A stretch of DNA of 64,000 nucleotides from an uncultured Clostridia bacterium (GCA_947168855.1 CAMVNO010000002.1:62001-126000); one strand, 5' to 3'; positions 26,581 to 35,729 are shown, numbered from the stretch's first letter. The notes: generated by a model not told the origin, from the letters alone. Program-made: numbers and translations.

Positions 26581-26708
26581 TTGCCTCCCCTGTGTAAGGG
26601 GAGGTGGCAGCCGAAGGCTGACGGAAGGGTTGTTGTGTTCAATCCCCAGTTTAACAACCCCTCAGTCTCGGCAAAGCCTCGACAGCTCCCCTTGCACAGG
26701 GGAGCCAA
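26581..26708. repeat. 128-bp MITE-like element with 23-bp terminal inverted repeats
   Basis: The ends at 26581-26603 and 26686-26708 are inverted copies matching at 21 of 23 positions (TTGCCTCCCCTGTG versus TTGGCTCCCCTGTG). Each end can also fold into its own hairpin. A second inner inverted repeat GGGTTGTT/AACAACCC lies at 26627-26634 and 26653-26660. It has no coding potential. The rest of the gene-free stretch 26446-26815 holds only the GNAT terminator and nothing else recognised. A solo right end of the same family is at 35840-35860. Confidence 0.8.
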
Positions 26709-26815
26709 GCGATAGAAAAAAGACGGAGGATTGATGCGTTTCCTCCGTCAACTCATTATTGTTTGAAAACCACCCTTTAGAGAATAGCTCTTCGGAGCCG
26801 TTTTTTGTGTGTTTG

Positions 26816-27520
26816 TCAGGTCGTCGGGATCATCCACATGAACGGGTTCATGCGGTAGAAAAAGCCGGCAAGCGGCGGTTCGATGAGCATTTGTCCGAGC
26901 CGCGGCACGATCGTGAGGACGATCGGCGCAAGCAGGAAGAAGATATAGAGCAGCATCACGCCGTGCAGGAATCCGATCCCGCAGGAGAACAGCGGATCAA
27001 ACCGCTTCAGCGTGGGCAAGCCGCGCCTGCCGTAGTCGATCATGCGCAGGATAAACCCGAAGAGCACGCGCAGCACGACGAACAGGAACAGCAGCGACAG
27101 GATATTCAGCACGACGTCGACGATCGTCTGATTGAAATAATCGCCGAGCGTGGTGATGCCGCTCGAAGCGTACGCTTCCCGGCGGATGTTCTTGCGGACT
27201 GCGCTGCCGAGCGGCAGAGGCAGTTCGGCGTTCTCGACGACCTCCGAAAGCGTATCGCCGTCGATCGAGGAGACGGGGTCGTGGATCAGCTCCACGCTCG
27301 TCTTGCTGACGAATTCATACCCCTCGAAATAGTAGAGCAGGCTGCTGTACAGCTTCTCGCTTTCCCGCACGGGCGAGGCGATCACGGGGATCAGCAGCAG
27401 CGCAAGGAAAAAGGAAAGGAGCGTCAACCCGATGCTCACGGCGGAATAGATGACCCCGCGATAATACCCTGCCAGGATGCACAGTCCCAGAACGACCAGG
27501 ATCAGAATGGCAATGATCAT
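26816..27520 (-). CDS. CvpA-like membrane protein
   Basis: A 234-residue protein. The ATG at 27520 follows AAAGGAG and opens a hydrophobic N-terminus (MIIAILILVVLGLCILAGYY). About four membrane segments are visible, two at the N-terminus and two after residue 130, separated by a loop of about 70 polar residues. The layout, with RGVIYSAVSIGLTLLSFFLA after the first segment, is that of CvpA/colicin V production-like proteins. Family assignment is tentative. It ends the operon lipid kinase-DUF5711-CvpA. Confidence 0.65.
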   Translation of the reverse strand: MIIAILILVVLGLCILAGYYRGVIYSAVSIGLTLLSFFLALLLIPVIASPVRESEKLYSSLLYYFEGYEFVSKTSVELIHDPVSSIDGDTLSEVVENAELPLPLGSAVRKNIRREAYASSGITTLGDYFNQTIVDVVLNILSLLFLFVVLRVLFGFILRMIDYGRRGLPTLKRFDPLFSCGIGFLHGVMLLYIFFLLAPIVLTIVPRLGQMLIEPPLAGFFYRMNPFMWMIPTT

Positions 27521-27537
27521 TTCGGCTCCTTTCTGCG

Positions 27538-28719
27538 TCAGTCGAGCGTGACGCGATAACAGCTTTGTTCGGTCATGACGAGGAATCCGCCGTCGCCGTA
27601 GCGGAACGCCTCGATCGGAGAATACGACGAATCGAGGTCCATGAGCTTTTTCCCCGCATAGGAGAACTGCAGAAAATGATCCCGCGTAAAGACGCAGATG
27701 CTGCCGTTGAACAGGAACGCGCCGACAACGGGGGACGGCATGTATTTCTGCATGACGTTCGACCAAAGGTCGTCGGTCTCGGAAATCGTGATGAGCCGCA
27801 CGAGGCTGTTTTCCTCGCCCTCCGCCGCCACGGGCAGGGCAATGAAATAGGCGGTCTCGGTTCCGGCGCGGAAATCGACGATCGTGCTGCCGTAAACCCG
27901 CACGCGGTCGCGCTCGGCGGAAAAGCCGCTTTCCTCGCGGTCGAAACGGATGATCGACTGCGTACCGACCATGAAGAGACAGCGGTCGGATAGATACAGA
28001 TGATAGATCGTCTGGTTATAGAACGGCGAGGTGTAGTGGATCATGGAGCCGTCGTTGCCGCAGTCGTAGATACGGACGATGGACTCCTCGGTGAACTGTC
28101 CGACGTCCATTGTGGAGACCCACAGAAGCTCGGTCGAGCCCGTGTCGAGGAATCCGAATGCGACGACCTCGCTGTCCTTGAAGGAGATCTGGTTGACCGA
28201 GTGCATGGCTTTGTCGAGGATCAGGATGAAGCGCTCGTCGCGATCCTCGCCGGGATTTTTGAACAGCAGCGCCGCATAGTTCTTGCCTGCGCGCACGTCG
28301 AGGATCGTGCCGTTGGTCAGCGCCTTGGCTTCCTTCGCGCCCTGGATCATAAACTGGGAGCCCGCGTACACGATCGTCATGGATCCGGAGCTGTCGTAGC
28401 CCTCAATGCCGCCGATCGGATAGAAGGTCGAAGCGTCCTTCGCCGCGTCGTAAAGGTAGATGCGGTTCTCCGTGCGGTAGCTCAGACGATCGTCCTTCAT
28501 GCGGTATGTGTATCCGCTGACGACGTCGGCGCGCGTATAGGTCAGACCCTTTTCACGGCGCCCGAGCAGGACGACCATCAGCGCAACGACGCCGGCAATG
28601 AGAATACCGGCGGCAAGCCCGAAGAACGCGAGCCGGGATACGGTCACCTGACCGACCGTCAGCTTGCGGTCCGCGCTGTCGCGTATGTATTCACGGATGC
28701 GTGCGCCAAGGTTGCTCAT
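27538..28719 (-). CDS. Membrane-anchored DUF5711-like protein
   Basis: A 393-residue protein with a short cytoplasmic N-terminus, one membrane anchor at about residues 28-52 (RLAFFGLAAGILIAGVVALM) and a long extracytoplasmic part rich in beta-strands with repeated pattern (RIYLYDAAKD, FILILDKAMH, IVRIYDCGND), suggesting a beta-propeller. I take it as DUF5711 family, a clostridial protein of unknown role. The ribosome binding site GGAG is 11-12 bases from the ATG. Confidence 0.6.
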   Translation of the reverse strand: MSNLGARIREYIRDSADRKLTVGQVTVSRLAFFGLAAGILIAGVVALMVVLLGRREKGLTYTRADVVSGYTYRMKDDRLSYRTENRIYLYDAAKDASTFYPIGGIEGYDSSGSMTIVYAGSQFMIQGAKEAKALTNGTILDVRAGKNYAALLFKNPGEDRDERFILILDKAMHSVNQISFKDSEVVAFGFLDTGSTELLWVSTMDVGQFTEESIVRIYDCGNDGSMIHYTSPFYNQTIYHLYLSDRCLFMVGTQSIIRFDREESGFSAERDRVRVYGSTIVDFRAGTETAYFIALPVAAEGEENSLVRLITISETDDLWSNVMQKYMPSPVVGAFLFNGSICVFTRDHFLQFSYAGKKLMDLDSSYSPIEAFRYGDGGFLVMTEQSCYRVTLD

Positions 28720-28737
28720 GCAGATAAGTTCTCCGGA

Positions 28738-29625
28738 TCAGTTGTTTTTCGGGGCGCGGACCTTAAGCGCGCCGGGCAGCACACGGAAGGTCACGGGCGT
28801 GCCGTCCATACGTTCGCCGTCCACCTCGATGCGCGAAACCGGGTCGCACACGACCGACACCTCGGTCGTTTTGCGATAGGTGATAACGGGCAGACCGAGG
28901 TGCTTGCCCTTGATGAACTTCGGAAGCAGGCTCAAAAGCCGCAGGCGGTTCACGTCGTGCGCGATGCACACGTCCAGAAGCCCGTCGGACATGTCGGATT
29001 CGGGCAGCACGTTCATGCCGCCGCCGAAATGCGTGCCGACGCCCGCCGCCGCCATCAGTACGTTCCGCTCGATCGTGCCGTCCGGGAAGGTCAGCGTCGT
29101 TTTGCGAAGCTTCAGACCGAGCACCGCCTTGAGACAGCCGAGCCGATACGCGGTCTCGCCGTTTTTGCATTTCGGCTTGAATTCCTCGGTATAGTCCAGA
29201 ACGTCCACGTCGAAGCCGAATCCCGCAATGTTGAAAAAGACCTGATCGTTCGCCATGCCGGCGTCAACGGTCCGGGTTTCGCCGTTCAGAAGAATCGCAA
29301 GCGCCGCTTCCGCATCGGTCGGAATGCCGAGTGCGCGCGCGTAATCGTTGCCCGTGCCGCAGGGCAGCAGCCCCAGAATGCGGTCGGTGTGCACGACGGA
29401 CAGCGCGGTTTCGCGCAGCGTGCCGTCGCCGCCGACGGCAACGATCACATCGAAGCCTTCGTCGACCGCGGCTTTCGCAAGCTCCGTGGCATGACCGGGG
29501 TACTGTGTTTCGCGGACCGCAAAGTCCGCGCCGCGTGCGTTCAGCAGCGCCTGGATATGATCAATATACGCGCCGGCGCTTCCGCTGCCGGATGTGCGGT
29601 TGGCGATCAGACAATACCGTTCCAT
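28738..29625 (-). CDS. Diacylglycerol kinase-family lipid kinase (YegS/DgkB-like)
   Basis: A 295-residue protein with the nucleotide motif VAVGGDGTLRETA near residues 62-75 and LPCGTGNDYARALG near residue 90, both hallmarks of the DAGK catalytic domain. It phosphorylates diacylglycerol or a related lipid at the membrane. The start at 29625 is preceded by GGAGGCAACA; an in-frame ATG 18 bases upstream lacks a site. It leads a three-gene operon. Confidence 0.9.
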   Translation of the reverse strand: MERYCLIANRTSGSGSAGAYIDHIQALLNARGADFAVRETQYPGHATELAKAAVDEGFDVIVAVGGDGTLRETALSVVHTDRILGLLPCGTGNDYARALGIPTDAEAALAILLNGETRTVDAGMANDQVFFNIAGFGFDVDVLDYTEEFKPKCKNGETAYRLGCLKAVLGLKLRKTTLTFPDGTIERNVLMAAAGVGTHFGGGMNVLPESDMSDGLLDVCIAHDVNRLRLLSLLPKFIKGKHLGLPVITYRKTTEVSVVCDPVSRIEVDGERMDGTPVTFRVLPGALKVRAPKNN

Positions 29626-29664
29626 TGTTGCCTCCGTGCTCATTCATCCATACTGAATCAATCT

Positions 29665-29693
29665 ATATTACCACAGATCGCGGAGCGGGTCAA
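29665..29693 (-). promoter_or_regulatory. Promoter of the lipid kinase operon
   Basis: Minus strand TTGACC (29688-29693) and TAATAT (29665-29670), 17 bases apart, about 40 bases before the start. Confidence 0.65.
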
Positions 29694-29767
29694 GATTGCC
29701 GGGAAGGGCGATCGGACGGCGCATTGCAAACTTTTTGAAACATGAGCGTGAAAAACGGATTCTGCGC

Positions 29768-29796
29768 TTGCTTTCGCCGCGGGCTTGTGATATGAT
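29768..29796 (+). promoter_or_regulatory. Promoter of tig
   Basis: TTGCTT (29768-29773) and TATGAT (29791-29796), 17 bases apart, about 65 bases before the tig start. Confidence 0.6.
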
Positions 29797-29861
29797 ACCA
29801 AAATCCGGCGAAGAATGCCGATTGATTCGGCTTGCAAGGAAATAGATAAGGAGTAAGGAAC

Positions 29862-31157
29862 ATGGCACAACTGGAAAAACTTGAGGGGAACAAAGCAAAA
29901 CTGACGATCACGGTCGATGCGGAAACCTTCCGGAAAGCATTGAACGAGGCGTACAAGAAGACGGCGGGCCGCTATGCGGTTCAGGGCTTCCGCAAGGGGC
30001 ATGCGCCGCGCAAGGTCATTGAGACCTACTACGGCGCGGGCGTGTTCTATGAGGACGCATTTGAGCTCTGCTGGGGCGAACCGTACGACGAGGCGGTCAA
30101 GGAGCATGACCTGTTCGTGGTAGACCGTCCCGACGTCGATATCCTTTCCATCGGCGAGGACGAGGGCGTCACCTTCGTTGCGGAGGTCACCCTGAAGCCC
30201 GAAGTGACCCTCGGCGAATACAAAGGTATCGCGGTGCCGAAGGCAGACTATACTGTAACCGATGAGGAAGTCGATCAGGCGCTCGAAGCGGAGCGCGAGC
30301 ACCAGGCACGTTTTGTCGACGTCGATCGTCCGGCGGAAAAGGGCGACCGCGTTCTGCTCGACTATTCGGGTTCCGTGGACGGCGAGAAGTTCGACGGCGG
30401 CACGGCGGAGGATCAGACGCTGGTTCTCGGCAGCAACACGTTCATCCCGGGCTTTGAAGACCAGCTTGTGGGCATCAAAGCGGGCGAATCCCGCGACGTC
30501 AACGTGACGTTCCCGACCGAATACCATGCGGAACACCTCGCGGGCAAGGCGGCGGTGTTTGCCTGCACGGTCAAGGCGGTCCAGATGAAGGAGCTTCCGG
30601 AGATCGACGACGAGTTCATCGGCGACATTTCCGAGTTCGAGACCGTCGATGCATGGAAGGCGGACAAAAAGGAAAAAATGCTTGCGGAAAAGAAGCAGCG
30701 CATGGACGCCATCCGTGAAAACGCGGCGATCAAGGGCGCCTGCGACAACGCGACCGTGGACATTCCCGCCTGCATGATCGACCGTCAGGTGGAATACATG
30801 GTGCAGGACATCAAGTATCGCCTTGCCGGCAGCGGGCTCGACTGGAACACGTATCTCCAGTATACCGGTATGACCGAACAGCAGCTTCGCGAGACCTATC
30901 GCCCCGAGGCGGAAGCGCGCGTCAAGATGCAGCTCGTGATCGAAGCGGTTTGCAAGGCGGAACAAGTCACGGCAACCGATGAGGACATCGAAGCGGAGAT
31001 CAGGAAGTACGCCGAAAACGGCAACACGGACGTTGAGACCTTCAAGGCGCAGCTCACCGACGCGGATCGCGAATACTTTGCGGATCGCGTTACGGTCGAC
31101 AAGACCGTGCAGCTGATCGTCGACGCGGCGGTCGAGACCGAAGAGAAAGCGGAGTAA
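29862..31157 (+). CDS. tig: Trigger factor (ribosome-associated chaperone/prolyl isomerase)
   Basis: A 431-residue protein of normal length. The N-terminal ribosome-binding domain has QGFRKGHAPRKVIETYYGAG near residues 42-61 (the GFRxGxxP signature). The FKBP-type isomerase domain spans about 160-245 (GDRVLLDYSGSVDGEKFDGG, FIPGFEDQLVGIKAGE). The helical C-terminal domain follows. It folds nascent chains at the ribosome exit. It lies upstream of clpP and clpX, a common Gram-positive order. Confidence 0.96.
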   Translation: MAQLEKLEGNKAKLTITVDAETFRKALNEAYKKTAGRYAVQGFRKGHAPRKVIETYYGAGVFYEDAFELCWGEPYDEAVKEHDLFVVDRPDVDILSIGEDEGVTFVAEVTLKPEVTLGEYKGIAVPKADYTVTDEEVDQALEAEREHQARFVDVDRPAEKGDRVLLDYSGSVDGEKFDGGTAEDQTLVLGSNTFIPGFEDQLVGIKAGESRDVNVTFPTEYHAEHLAGKAAVFACTVKAVQMKELPEIDDEFIGDISEFETVDAWKADKKEKMLAEKKQRMDAIRENAAIKGACDNATVDIPACMIDRQVEYMVQDIKYRLAGSGLDWNTYLQYTGMTEQQLRETYRPEAEARVKMQLVIEAVCKAEQVTATDEDIEAEIRKYAENGNTDVETFKAQLTDADREYFADRVTVDKTVQLIVDAAVETEEKAE

Positions 31158-31170
31158 ATCCGAAACACAA

Positions 31171-31200
31171 ATCCGTCAGATTCAGCGACATGTGCGGCGA
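31171..31200. repeat. Degenerate copy of a 33-bp palindromic element
   Basis: Contains GCGACATGTGCGGCG after ATCCGTCAGATTCA. It matches the copy at 31227-31263 and the reverse complement of the copy at 35730-35762, but its right arm is eroded. Confidence 0.55.
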
Positions 31201-31226
31201 AGACGACGGACCGAACCAAAATACCA

Positions 31227-31263
31227 ATCCGTAAAATTCGGCGACATGCGCGGCGAATTTTAC
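31227..31263. repeat. 33-bp palindromic element
   Basis: GTAAAATTCG (31231-31240) and CGAATTTTAC (31254-31263) are perfect 10-bp arms around a core GCGACATGCGCGG. It is one of three related copies in the window. Confidence 0.65.
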
Positions 31264-31270
31264 ACCTTGC

Positions 31271-31312
31271 AGGACCGCCGCTCGCATCATCCGCAGGATG
31301 ATAGGCGGTCCT
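31271..31312. other. Two-part stem-loop downstream of tig
   Basis: Outer stem AGGACCGCC/GGCGGTCCT and inner stem ATCATCC/GGATGAT with a GCA loop. The tract after it is AAAA, not T-rich on the plus strand, so it is not a clear terminator for tig. Confidence 0.55.
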
Positions 31313-31319
31313 GAAAAAC

Positions 31320-31349
31320 CACTCTGTCAAAAGTCATTTTGACAGAGTG
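31320..31349 (+). promoter_or_regulatory. Long hairpin just before the clpP ribosome binding site
   Basis: CACTCTGTCAAAA (31320-31332) and TTTTGACAGAGTG (31337-31349) are perfect 13-bp arms around GTCA. No T-run follows; the clpP Shine-Dalgarno AAGGAGGT lies about 10 bases downstream. It may be a processing site, a mRNA-stabilising structure or a protein operator. It does not match the CtsR direct-repeat consensus. Confidence 0.55.
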
Positions 31350-31370
31350 AGATCTTGAAGGAGGTATCGT

Positions 31371-31955
31371 ATGAACCTGATACCGATGGTGGTCGAACAG
31401 TCCGGCCACGGCGAGCGCTCCTATGATATCTGGTCGCGCTTGCTGAAGGATCGCATCATCTTCCTCGGCGGTCCGATCGACGACGACACCGCAAATCTCG
31501 TCATCGCACAGATGCTGTTTTTGGAAGCGGAGGATCCGGACAAGGACATTTTCCTTTATATCAACAGCCCCGGCGGCTCGGTGAGCGCGGGATTGGCGAT
31601 CTACGACACGATGCAGTACCTGAAGTGCGAATGCAGCACGATCTGCGTCGGGCTTGCGGCGAGCATGGGCGCGTTCCTGCTTGCGGCGGGCGCAAAGGGC
31701 AAGCGCAAGGCGCTGCCGAACAGCGAGATCATGATCCATCAGCCGAGCGGCGGCGCACAGGGACAGGCGACGGATATCCGCATCCACGCGGAGCAGATCA
31801 TCCGCATCAAGGACCGCCTGAACCGCATCCTTGCAGATCGCACGGGTCAGCCGCTTGAGACGATCGAGCGGGACACCGAGCGCGACAATTTCCTGTCGGC
31901 GGAGCAGGCGAAGGACTACGGCATCGTAGACGAAATCATTGCACCGAGGAGATAA
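31371..31955 (+). CDS. clpP: ATP-dependent Clp protease proteolytic subunit
   Basis: A 194-residue serine protease of normal length. Catalytic triad Ser98 ([10 protein letters not shown]), His123 (MIHQPSG) and Asp172. The YINSPGGSV strand near residue 64 is conserved. It forms the 14-mer degradation chamber with ClpX or other Clp ATPases. GAAGGAGGT precedes the ATG. clpX begins 5 bases after its stop. Confidence 0.97.
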   Translation: MNLIPMVVEQSGHGERSYDIWSRLLKDRIIFLGGPIDDDTANLVIAQMLFLEAEDPDKDIFLYINSPGGSVSAGLAIYDTMQYLKCECSTICVGLAASMGAFLLAAGAKGKRKALPNSEIMIHQPSGGAQGQATDIRIHAEQIIRIKDRLNRILADRTGQPLETIERDTERDNFLSAEQAKDYGIVDEIIAPRR

Positions 31956-31959
31956 CGAA

Positions 31960-33291
31960 ATGGCAGGCACAAGAGACAGAGACAATTTCGATCGAGTACG
32001 CTGCAGCTTTTGCGGCAAGCAGCGCAGCGAGGTCCGCAAGCTCATTGCGGGTCCGAATGTGTATATCTGCAACGAGTGCGTCGAGCTGTGCCGTGAGATC
32101 GTGCAGGAGGATATGCGCTACGAGCAGCCGAACGAGCAGCAGTCCGCGTACGCAAAGGAAGACATCCCGAAGCCGCAGGAGATCGTGGCGGCGCTCGATC
32201 AGTACGTGATCGGGCAGCAGGACGCGAAGAAGGCGCTTGCCGTTGCGGTGTACAATCACTATAAACGCATCCGGCTGATGGGCAATAAAAACGAAGACGT
32301 CGAGCTGCAGAAGAGCAACATCATCATGCTCGGACCGACGGGCTGCGGCAAAACGCTGCTCGCGCAGACGCTTGCGAAGATCCTCGACGTGCCGTTTGCC
32401 ATGTCGGACGCGACCGCGTTGACCGAAGCGGGCTACGTCGGCGACGACGTGGAAAACATCCTCTTAAAGCTCATCCAGGCGGCGGATTACGACATCGCCA
32501 AGGCGCAGATGGGCATCGTCTACATCGACGAGATCGACAAGATCGCGCGGAAGGGCGAGAATGTGTCCATCACGCGCGACGTCTCCGGCGAGGGCGTGCA
32601 GCAGGCGCTTCTGAAGATCCTGGAGGGCACCGTGGCGAACGTCCCCCCGCAGGGCGGCAGAAAGCATCCGCAGCAGGAATGCCTGCAGATCGACACGACG
32701 AACATCCTGTTCATCGTGGGCGGCGCGTTCACGGGCATCGACAAGATCATCCAGAAGCGCACGGGCTCTAAGCTCATGGGCTTCGGCGCGGAGGTGCGCT
32801 CCACGCAGCAGATGGACGTCGGCACGATCCTCAAGGACATCCTGCCCGAGGACCTTCTGAAATTCGGTTTGATCCCCGAGTTCGTTGGTCGTGTGCCGAT
32901 CATCGTGACGCTCGAGAACCTCACCGAGGACGCGCTTGTGGAGATCCTCACGGAGCCGAAGAACGCGCTTTCGCGGCAGTATCGCCGCCTGTTCGAGATG
33001 GACGGCGTGGATCTCGTCATCACCGAGGACGCGCTTCGCGAGGTCGCAAAGAAGGCGATCGAACGCAAGACCGGCGCCAGAGGTCTTCGCGCCATCATGG
33101 AGGACGTCATGCTCGGCATCATGTACGACGTTCCCTCCCAGGAGGGCGTCAAGACCGTCGAGATCACGGCGGATACGATCAAAAAGCTCGCGCCGCCGCG
33201 GCTCATCCGGGACGGCGAACCGCAGCCGAAGCTGCCGTCGGGCCGCAAGACCCGCGCGAAAGCAGCCCCCGCGGTCAAAAAAGCGGAATAA
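31960..33291 (+). CDS. clpX: ATP-dependent Clp protease ATP-binding subunit ClpX
   Basis: A 443-residue AAA+ unfoldase. N-terminal zinc-binding domain (CSFCGK ... CNECVELC, residues about 13-41), Walker A GPTGCGKT, Walker [11 protein letters not shown], sensor region [19 protein letters not shown] and the C-terminal small domain. It unfolds substrates and feeds ClpP. The ATG at 31960 is preceded by GAGGAGATAACGA, which overlaps the clpP stop region. The C-terminus has a basic Ala-rich tail ([15 protein letters not shown]). Confidence 0.97.
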   Translation: MAGTRDRDNFDRVRCSFCGKQRSEVRKLIAGPNVYICNECVELCREIVQEDMRYEQPNEQQSAYAKEDIPKPQEIVAALDQYVIGQQDAKKALAVAVYNHYKRIRLMGNKNEDVELQKSNIIMLGPTGCGKTLLAQTLAKILDVPFAMSDATALTEAGYVGDDVENILLKLIQAADYDIAKAQMGIVYIDEIDKIARKGENVSITRDVSGEGVQQALLKILEGTVANVPPQGGRKHPQQECLQIDTTNILFIVGGAFTGIDKIIQKRTGSKLMGFGAEVRSTQQMDVGTILKDILPEDLLKFGLIPEFVGRVPIIVTLENLTEDALVEILTEPKNALSRQYRRLFEMDGVDLVITEDALREVAKKAIERKTGARGLRAIMEDVMLGIMYDVPSQEGVKTVEITADTIKKLAPPRLIRDGEPQPKLPSGRKTRAKAAPAVKKAE

Positions 33292-33300
33292 AGGAACGGC

Positions 33301-33331
33301 AAAGCAGCCCCGAATGATCGGGGCTGCTTTT
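33301..33331. terminator. Bidirectional terminator between clpX and the flotillin gene
   Basis: AAAGCAGCCCCGA/TCGGGGCTGCTTT, 13-bp perfect stem with ATGA loop, between convergent genes. Confidence 0.92.
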
Positions 33332-33344
33332 GTGTTACAGGGGG

Positions 33345-34916
33345 TTATACGGCGGGTTCCGTGTTCATCACCGTCTGCACGGCGCCCTGCGGATCGCCCT
33401 GCACCGTGACGTTGCGGTTCACCTTCGCGTCGTAGGTGCTTGCCTTCATGACGTCCACAAGGTCGAGCCCGGTGACTTCCTTCATCGTTTCGATCGTGCG
33501 GGCCAGCACGCTCGGCACGAAGCTTCCCATGGTGTCCACGCCGCTTGCGCCGTGACCGCCGTCGATGATCGTCACCTTGTCGATGGACTCCAGCGGCTTT
33601 GCGATCGACGCCGCCATCTCGGGCAGCGCTTTCACGATCATTTCCATCATTGCCGCCTGCCCGTACTTCCGCATGGCTTCCGCTTTCTTTTCGAGCGCTT
33701 CCGCCTCCGCAATGCCGCGGGCTTCGATCGCCGCCGCTTCCGCTTCGCCGACCGCCTTGATGCCTTCGGCTTCCTGCATCTTCGCGTACTTTTCGGCTTC
33801 CGCCTGTACGCGCTGCGCTTCGGCTTCCTTTTCGCGCTCGAATTTCTCCGCCTCCGCATGGATACGGCGGATCTCCGCCGCCTTTTCGCGTTCGAACTTC
33901 TCGGCTTCCGCCTTGCGCTGCCGTTCGAAGAGCTCCGCTTCCGCCTTCTGCTGACGGGCGAATTTCTCGGCTTCCGCCTTCTTCTTGATCTCCGCTTCGA
34001 GCGTCTGTTCGGTGACCTCGACGCCCTTGCGCTTCAGCTCGATTTCACGCTCCTGGCGCGCAATGTTCGCGTTCGCCGTGGCAACCTCGATGGTCTTGCG
34101 CTGCTCCTGCTGCTGGATCTCGTACGCCGCGTCGGCTTCCGCCTGCTTGAGATCCGACGCCTTCTTCAGCTCCGCTTCGCGAATCCGAAGCTCGTTCTGA
34201 CGGGAGGCAATCTCGGTCTGCGCCGCGACCTGCGCTTCGTTTGCCATTCGCTTTGCTTCCGCTTCGGCGATCGCAACGTCGCGTTCCGCCTGCGCTTTCG
34301 CGATCGACGCGTCCTTCTGGATCTGCGACATGTTGTCCTGACCGAGAGCAACGATCAGACCCTTTTCGTCTTCGATCTTCTGGATGTTGCAGGAGATGAT
34401 CTCCACACCCAGCGCGTTCATGTCGGTCTGCGCTTTCTGCTGCACCTCGTCGCCGAACTTCTTGCGGTCCGTGTTCAGCTCCTTGAGCTTGACGGTGCCG
34501 ATGATCTCACGCATGTTGCCCTGCAGCGAGTCCGTGAGCGCCTTCGTGATCGCTTCCTCGGACATATTCAGGAAGTTCTTCATGGCGATCTTGATGCCTT
34601 CCGGATCGGTCTTCAGCCGAACCTTCGCGACTGCGTCGATGTCCACGCCGATGAAGTCGAGCGTCGGTACGTAACCGTTCGTCTTGATGTCGATGCTGAT
34701 CTGCTTTAAGACCAGCGTGTCCTTTCTCTCCAGGAACGGCAGCTTGATGCCGGCGCGTCCGATCAGGATCTTCGGGCTCTTTTTGATGCCCGAAATGATG
34801 TATGCCTTGTCCGGGGGCGCCTTGACGTACCCGCTGACGATGATCGCGATCACAATGGCCACCGCTCCCGCGATCAGCCCGATGGTGAGGCCCGTGTGTG
34901 CTGCAATGAAATCCAT
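33345..34916 (-). CDS. Flotillin-family SPFH membrane scaffold protein
   Basis: A 523-residue protein. An N-terminal membrane segment (residues about 8-30, TIGLIAGAVAIVIAIIVSGY) is followed by an SPFH/band 7 domain (SGIKKSPKILIGRAGIKLP to about 200) and a long coiled coil of Glu/Ala/Lys/Arg repeats such as AEAEKFEREKAAEIRR to about 430, then the conserved flotillin C-terminus. Flotillins (FloT/YuaG) organise membrane microdomains and signalling proteins. The ATG at 34916 has AAAAGGAG 8 bases upstream; a GTG 9 bases earlier is less likely. No NfeD partner gene is adjacent. Confidence 0.92.
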   Translation of the reverse strand: MDFIAAHTGLTIGLIAGAVAIVIAIIVSGYVKAPPDKAYIISGIKKSPKILIGRAGIKLPFLERKDTLVLKQISIDIKTNGYVPTLDFIGVDIDAVAKVRLKTDPEGIKIAMKNFLNMSEEAITKALTDSLQGNMREIIGTVKLKELNTDRKKFGDEVQQKAQTDMNALGVEIISCNIQKIEDEKGLIVALGQDNMSQIQKDASIAKAQAERDVAIAEAEAKRMANEAQVAAQTEIASRQNELRIREAELKKASDLKQAEADAAYEIQQQEQRKTIEVATANANIARQEREIELKRKGVEVTEQTLEAEIKKKAEAEKFARQQKAEAELFERQRKAEAEKFEREKAAEIRRIHAEAEKFEREKEAEAQRVQAEAEKYAKMQEAEGIKAVGEAEAAAIEARGIAEAEALEKKAEAMRKYGQAAMMEMIVKALPEMAASIAKPLESIDKVTIIDGGHGASGVDTMGSFVPSVLARTIETMKEVTGLDLVDVMKASTYDAKVNRNVTVQGDPQGAVQTVMNTEPAV

Positions 34917-35092
34917 GTTTCTCACTCCTTTTCTGTTCGGTCCTCTGTGTTCCGGCGGGGTGTCCCGCCTCTTGCTTACGGGACCATCTTACCGCAGCCG
35001 CCGCGGTTCCGAAAGGGACGCCGTCTGCAAAAGAGAGGCGCTATTTGCAGCGCGGGTGCAAAATAAAATGCCGTAATCCGCACGTTTTCCGC

Positions 35093-35121
35093 TTCACATC
35101 CGCGCGCGCACGGTGTATACT
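35093..35121 (+). promoter_or_regulatory. Putative promoter of the HTH gene
   Basis: TTCACA (35093-35098) and TATACT (35116-35121), 17 bases apart, about 30 bases before the start. Confidence 0.55.
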
Positions 35122-35150
35122 GTAGGTACAAAAAGGACGGAGGGATCACA

Positions 35151-35639
35151 ATGGGAAGACGGTCTACCAAAGAGTATAAAAACATCTATCAGCAGAGCCG
35201 CGAGAACCGGGGGCTTTCCCGCGATGCGGCGGAGGAGGTTCTGACGTTCGTGTCGGCTGACCGCATCGAAAAGATCGAAAGCGGCAGGAGCGCGCCGCAT
35301 CCGGACGAGGTCCTTGCGATGGAGCAGGGGTACGAAAACCCGGAGCTTTCCAATTATTACTGCACGCACGAGTGCCCGATCGGCATGAAGTACGTCCAGA
35401 AGGCGGAACTCAAGGAACTGCCGCAGTTGACCGTTGAGCTTCTTTCCGCGCTGCACGCGATGGAGTTGGAGCGGGATAACCTGATCGACATCTCTGTCGA
35501 CGGACGCGTCAACGACTTTGAACGCAAGCAGTTCGACGTGATCCTCGGAAAGCTCGCCGCGCTCGACCGCGGCATCCGCGGCATGCGCATCTGGATCGAG
35601 CACGCGTTGTATACCGGCAAATTAGACGACGCGAAATAA
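35151..35639 (+). CDS. XRE-family HTH protein
   Basis: A 162-residue protein. Residues about 8-60 form an HTH_XRE domain (YQQSRENRGLSRDAAEEVL, ADRIEKIESGRSAPHPDEVL). Residues 65-78 hold NYYCTHECPIG with two Cys, and the rest is a helical region that could mediate oligomerisation. It is conserved in Clostridia without a known target. CGGAGGGATCAC precedes the ATG. A hairpin TCGCCGAAAT/ATTTCGGCGA lies just downstream at 35652-35675. Confidence 0.8.
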   Translation: MGRRSTKEYKNIYQQSRENRGLSRDAAEEVLTFVSADRIEKIESGRSAPHPDEVLAMEQGYENPELSNYYCTHECPIGMKYVQKAELKELPQLTVELLSALHAMELERDNLIDISVDGRVNDFERKQFDVILGKLAALDRGIRGMRIWIEHALYTGKLDDAK

Positions 35640-35651
35640 CGCTTCGCGTTT

Positions 35652-35675
35652 CGCCGAAATCAGGATTTCGGCGAG
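35652..35675 (+). other. Hairpin after the HTH gene
   Basis: TCGCCGAAAT/ATTTCGGCGA 10-bp stem with CAGG loop. Only a weak T tract follows, so termination here is uncertain. Confidence 0.5.
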
Positions 35676-35729
35676 TTTGCATCCAGCGCCTATGGATCGG
35701 GATCGACCGGGCGGCGCAGGTTGAAAGGA

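Noticed and set aside
31320..31349. CtsR operator before clpP
   Set aside because: The sequence is an inverted repeat with GTCAAAA arms, not the direct heptad repeat of CtsR sites.
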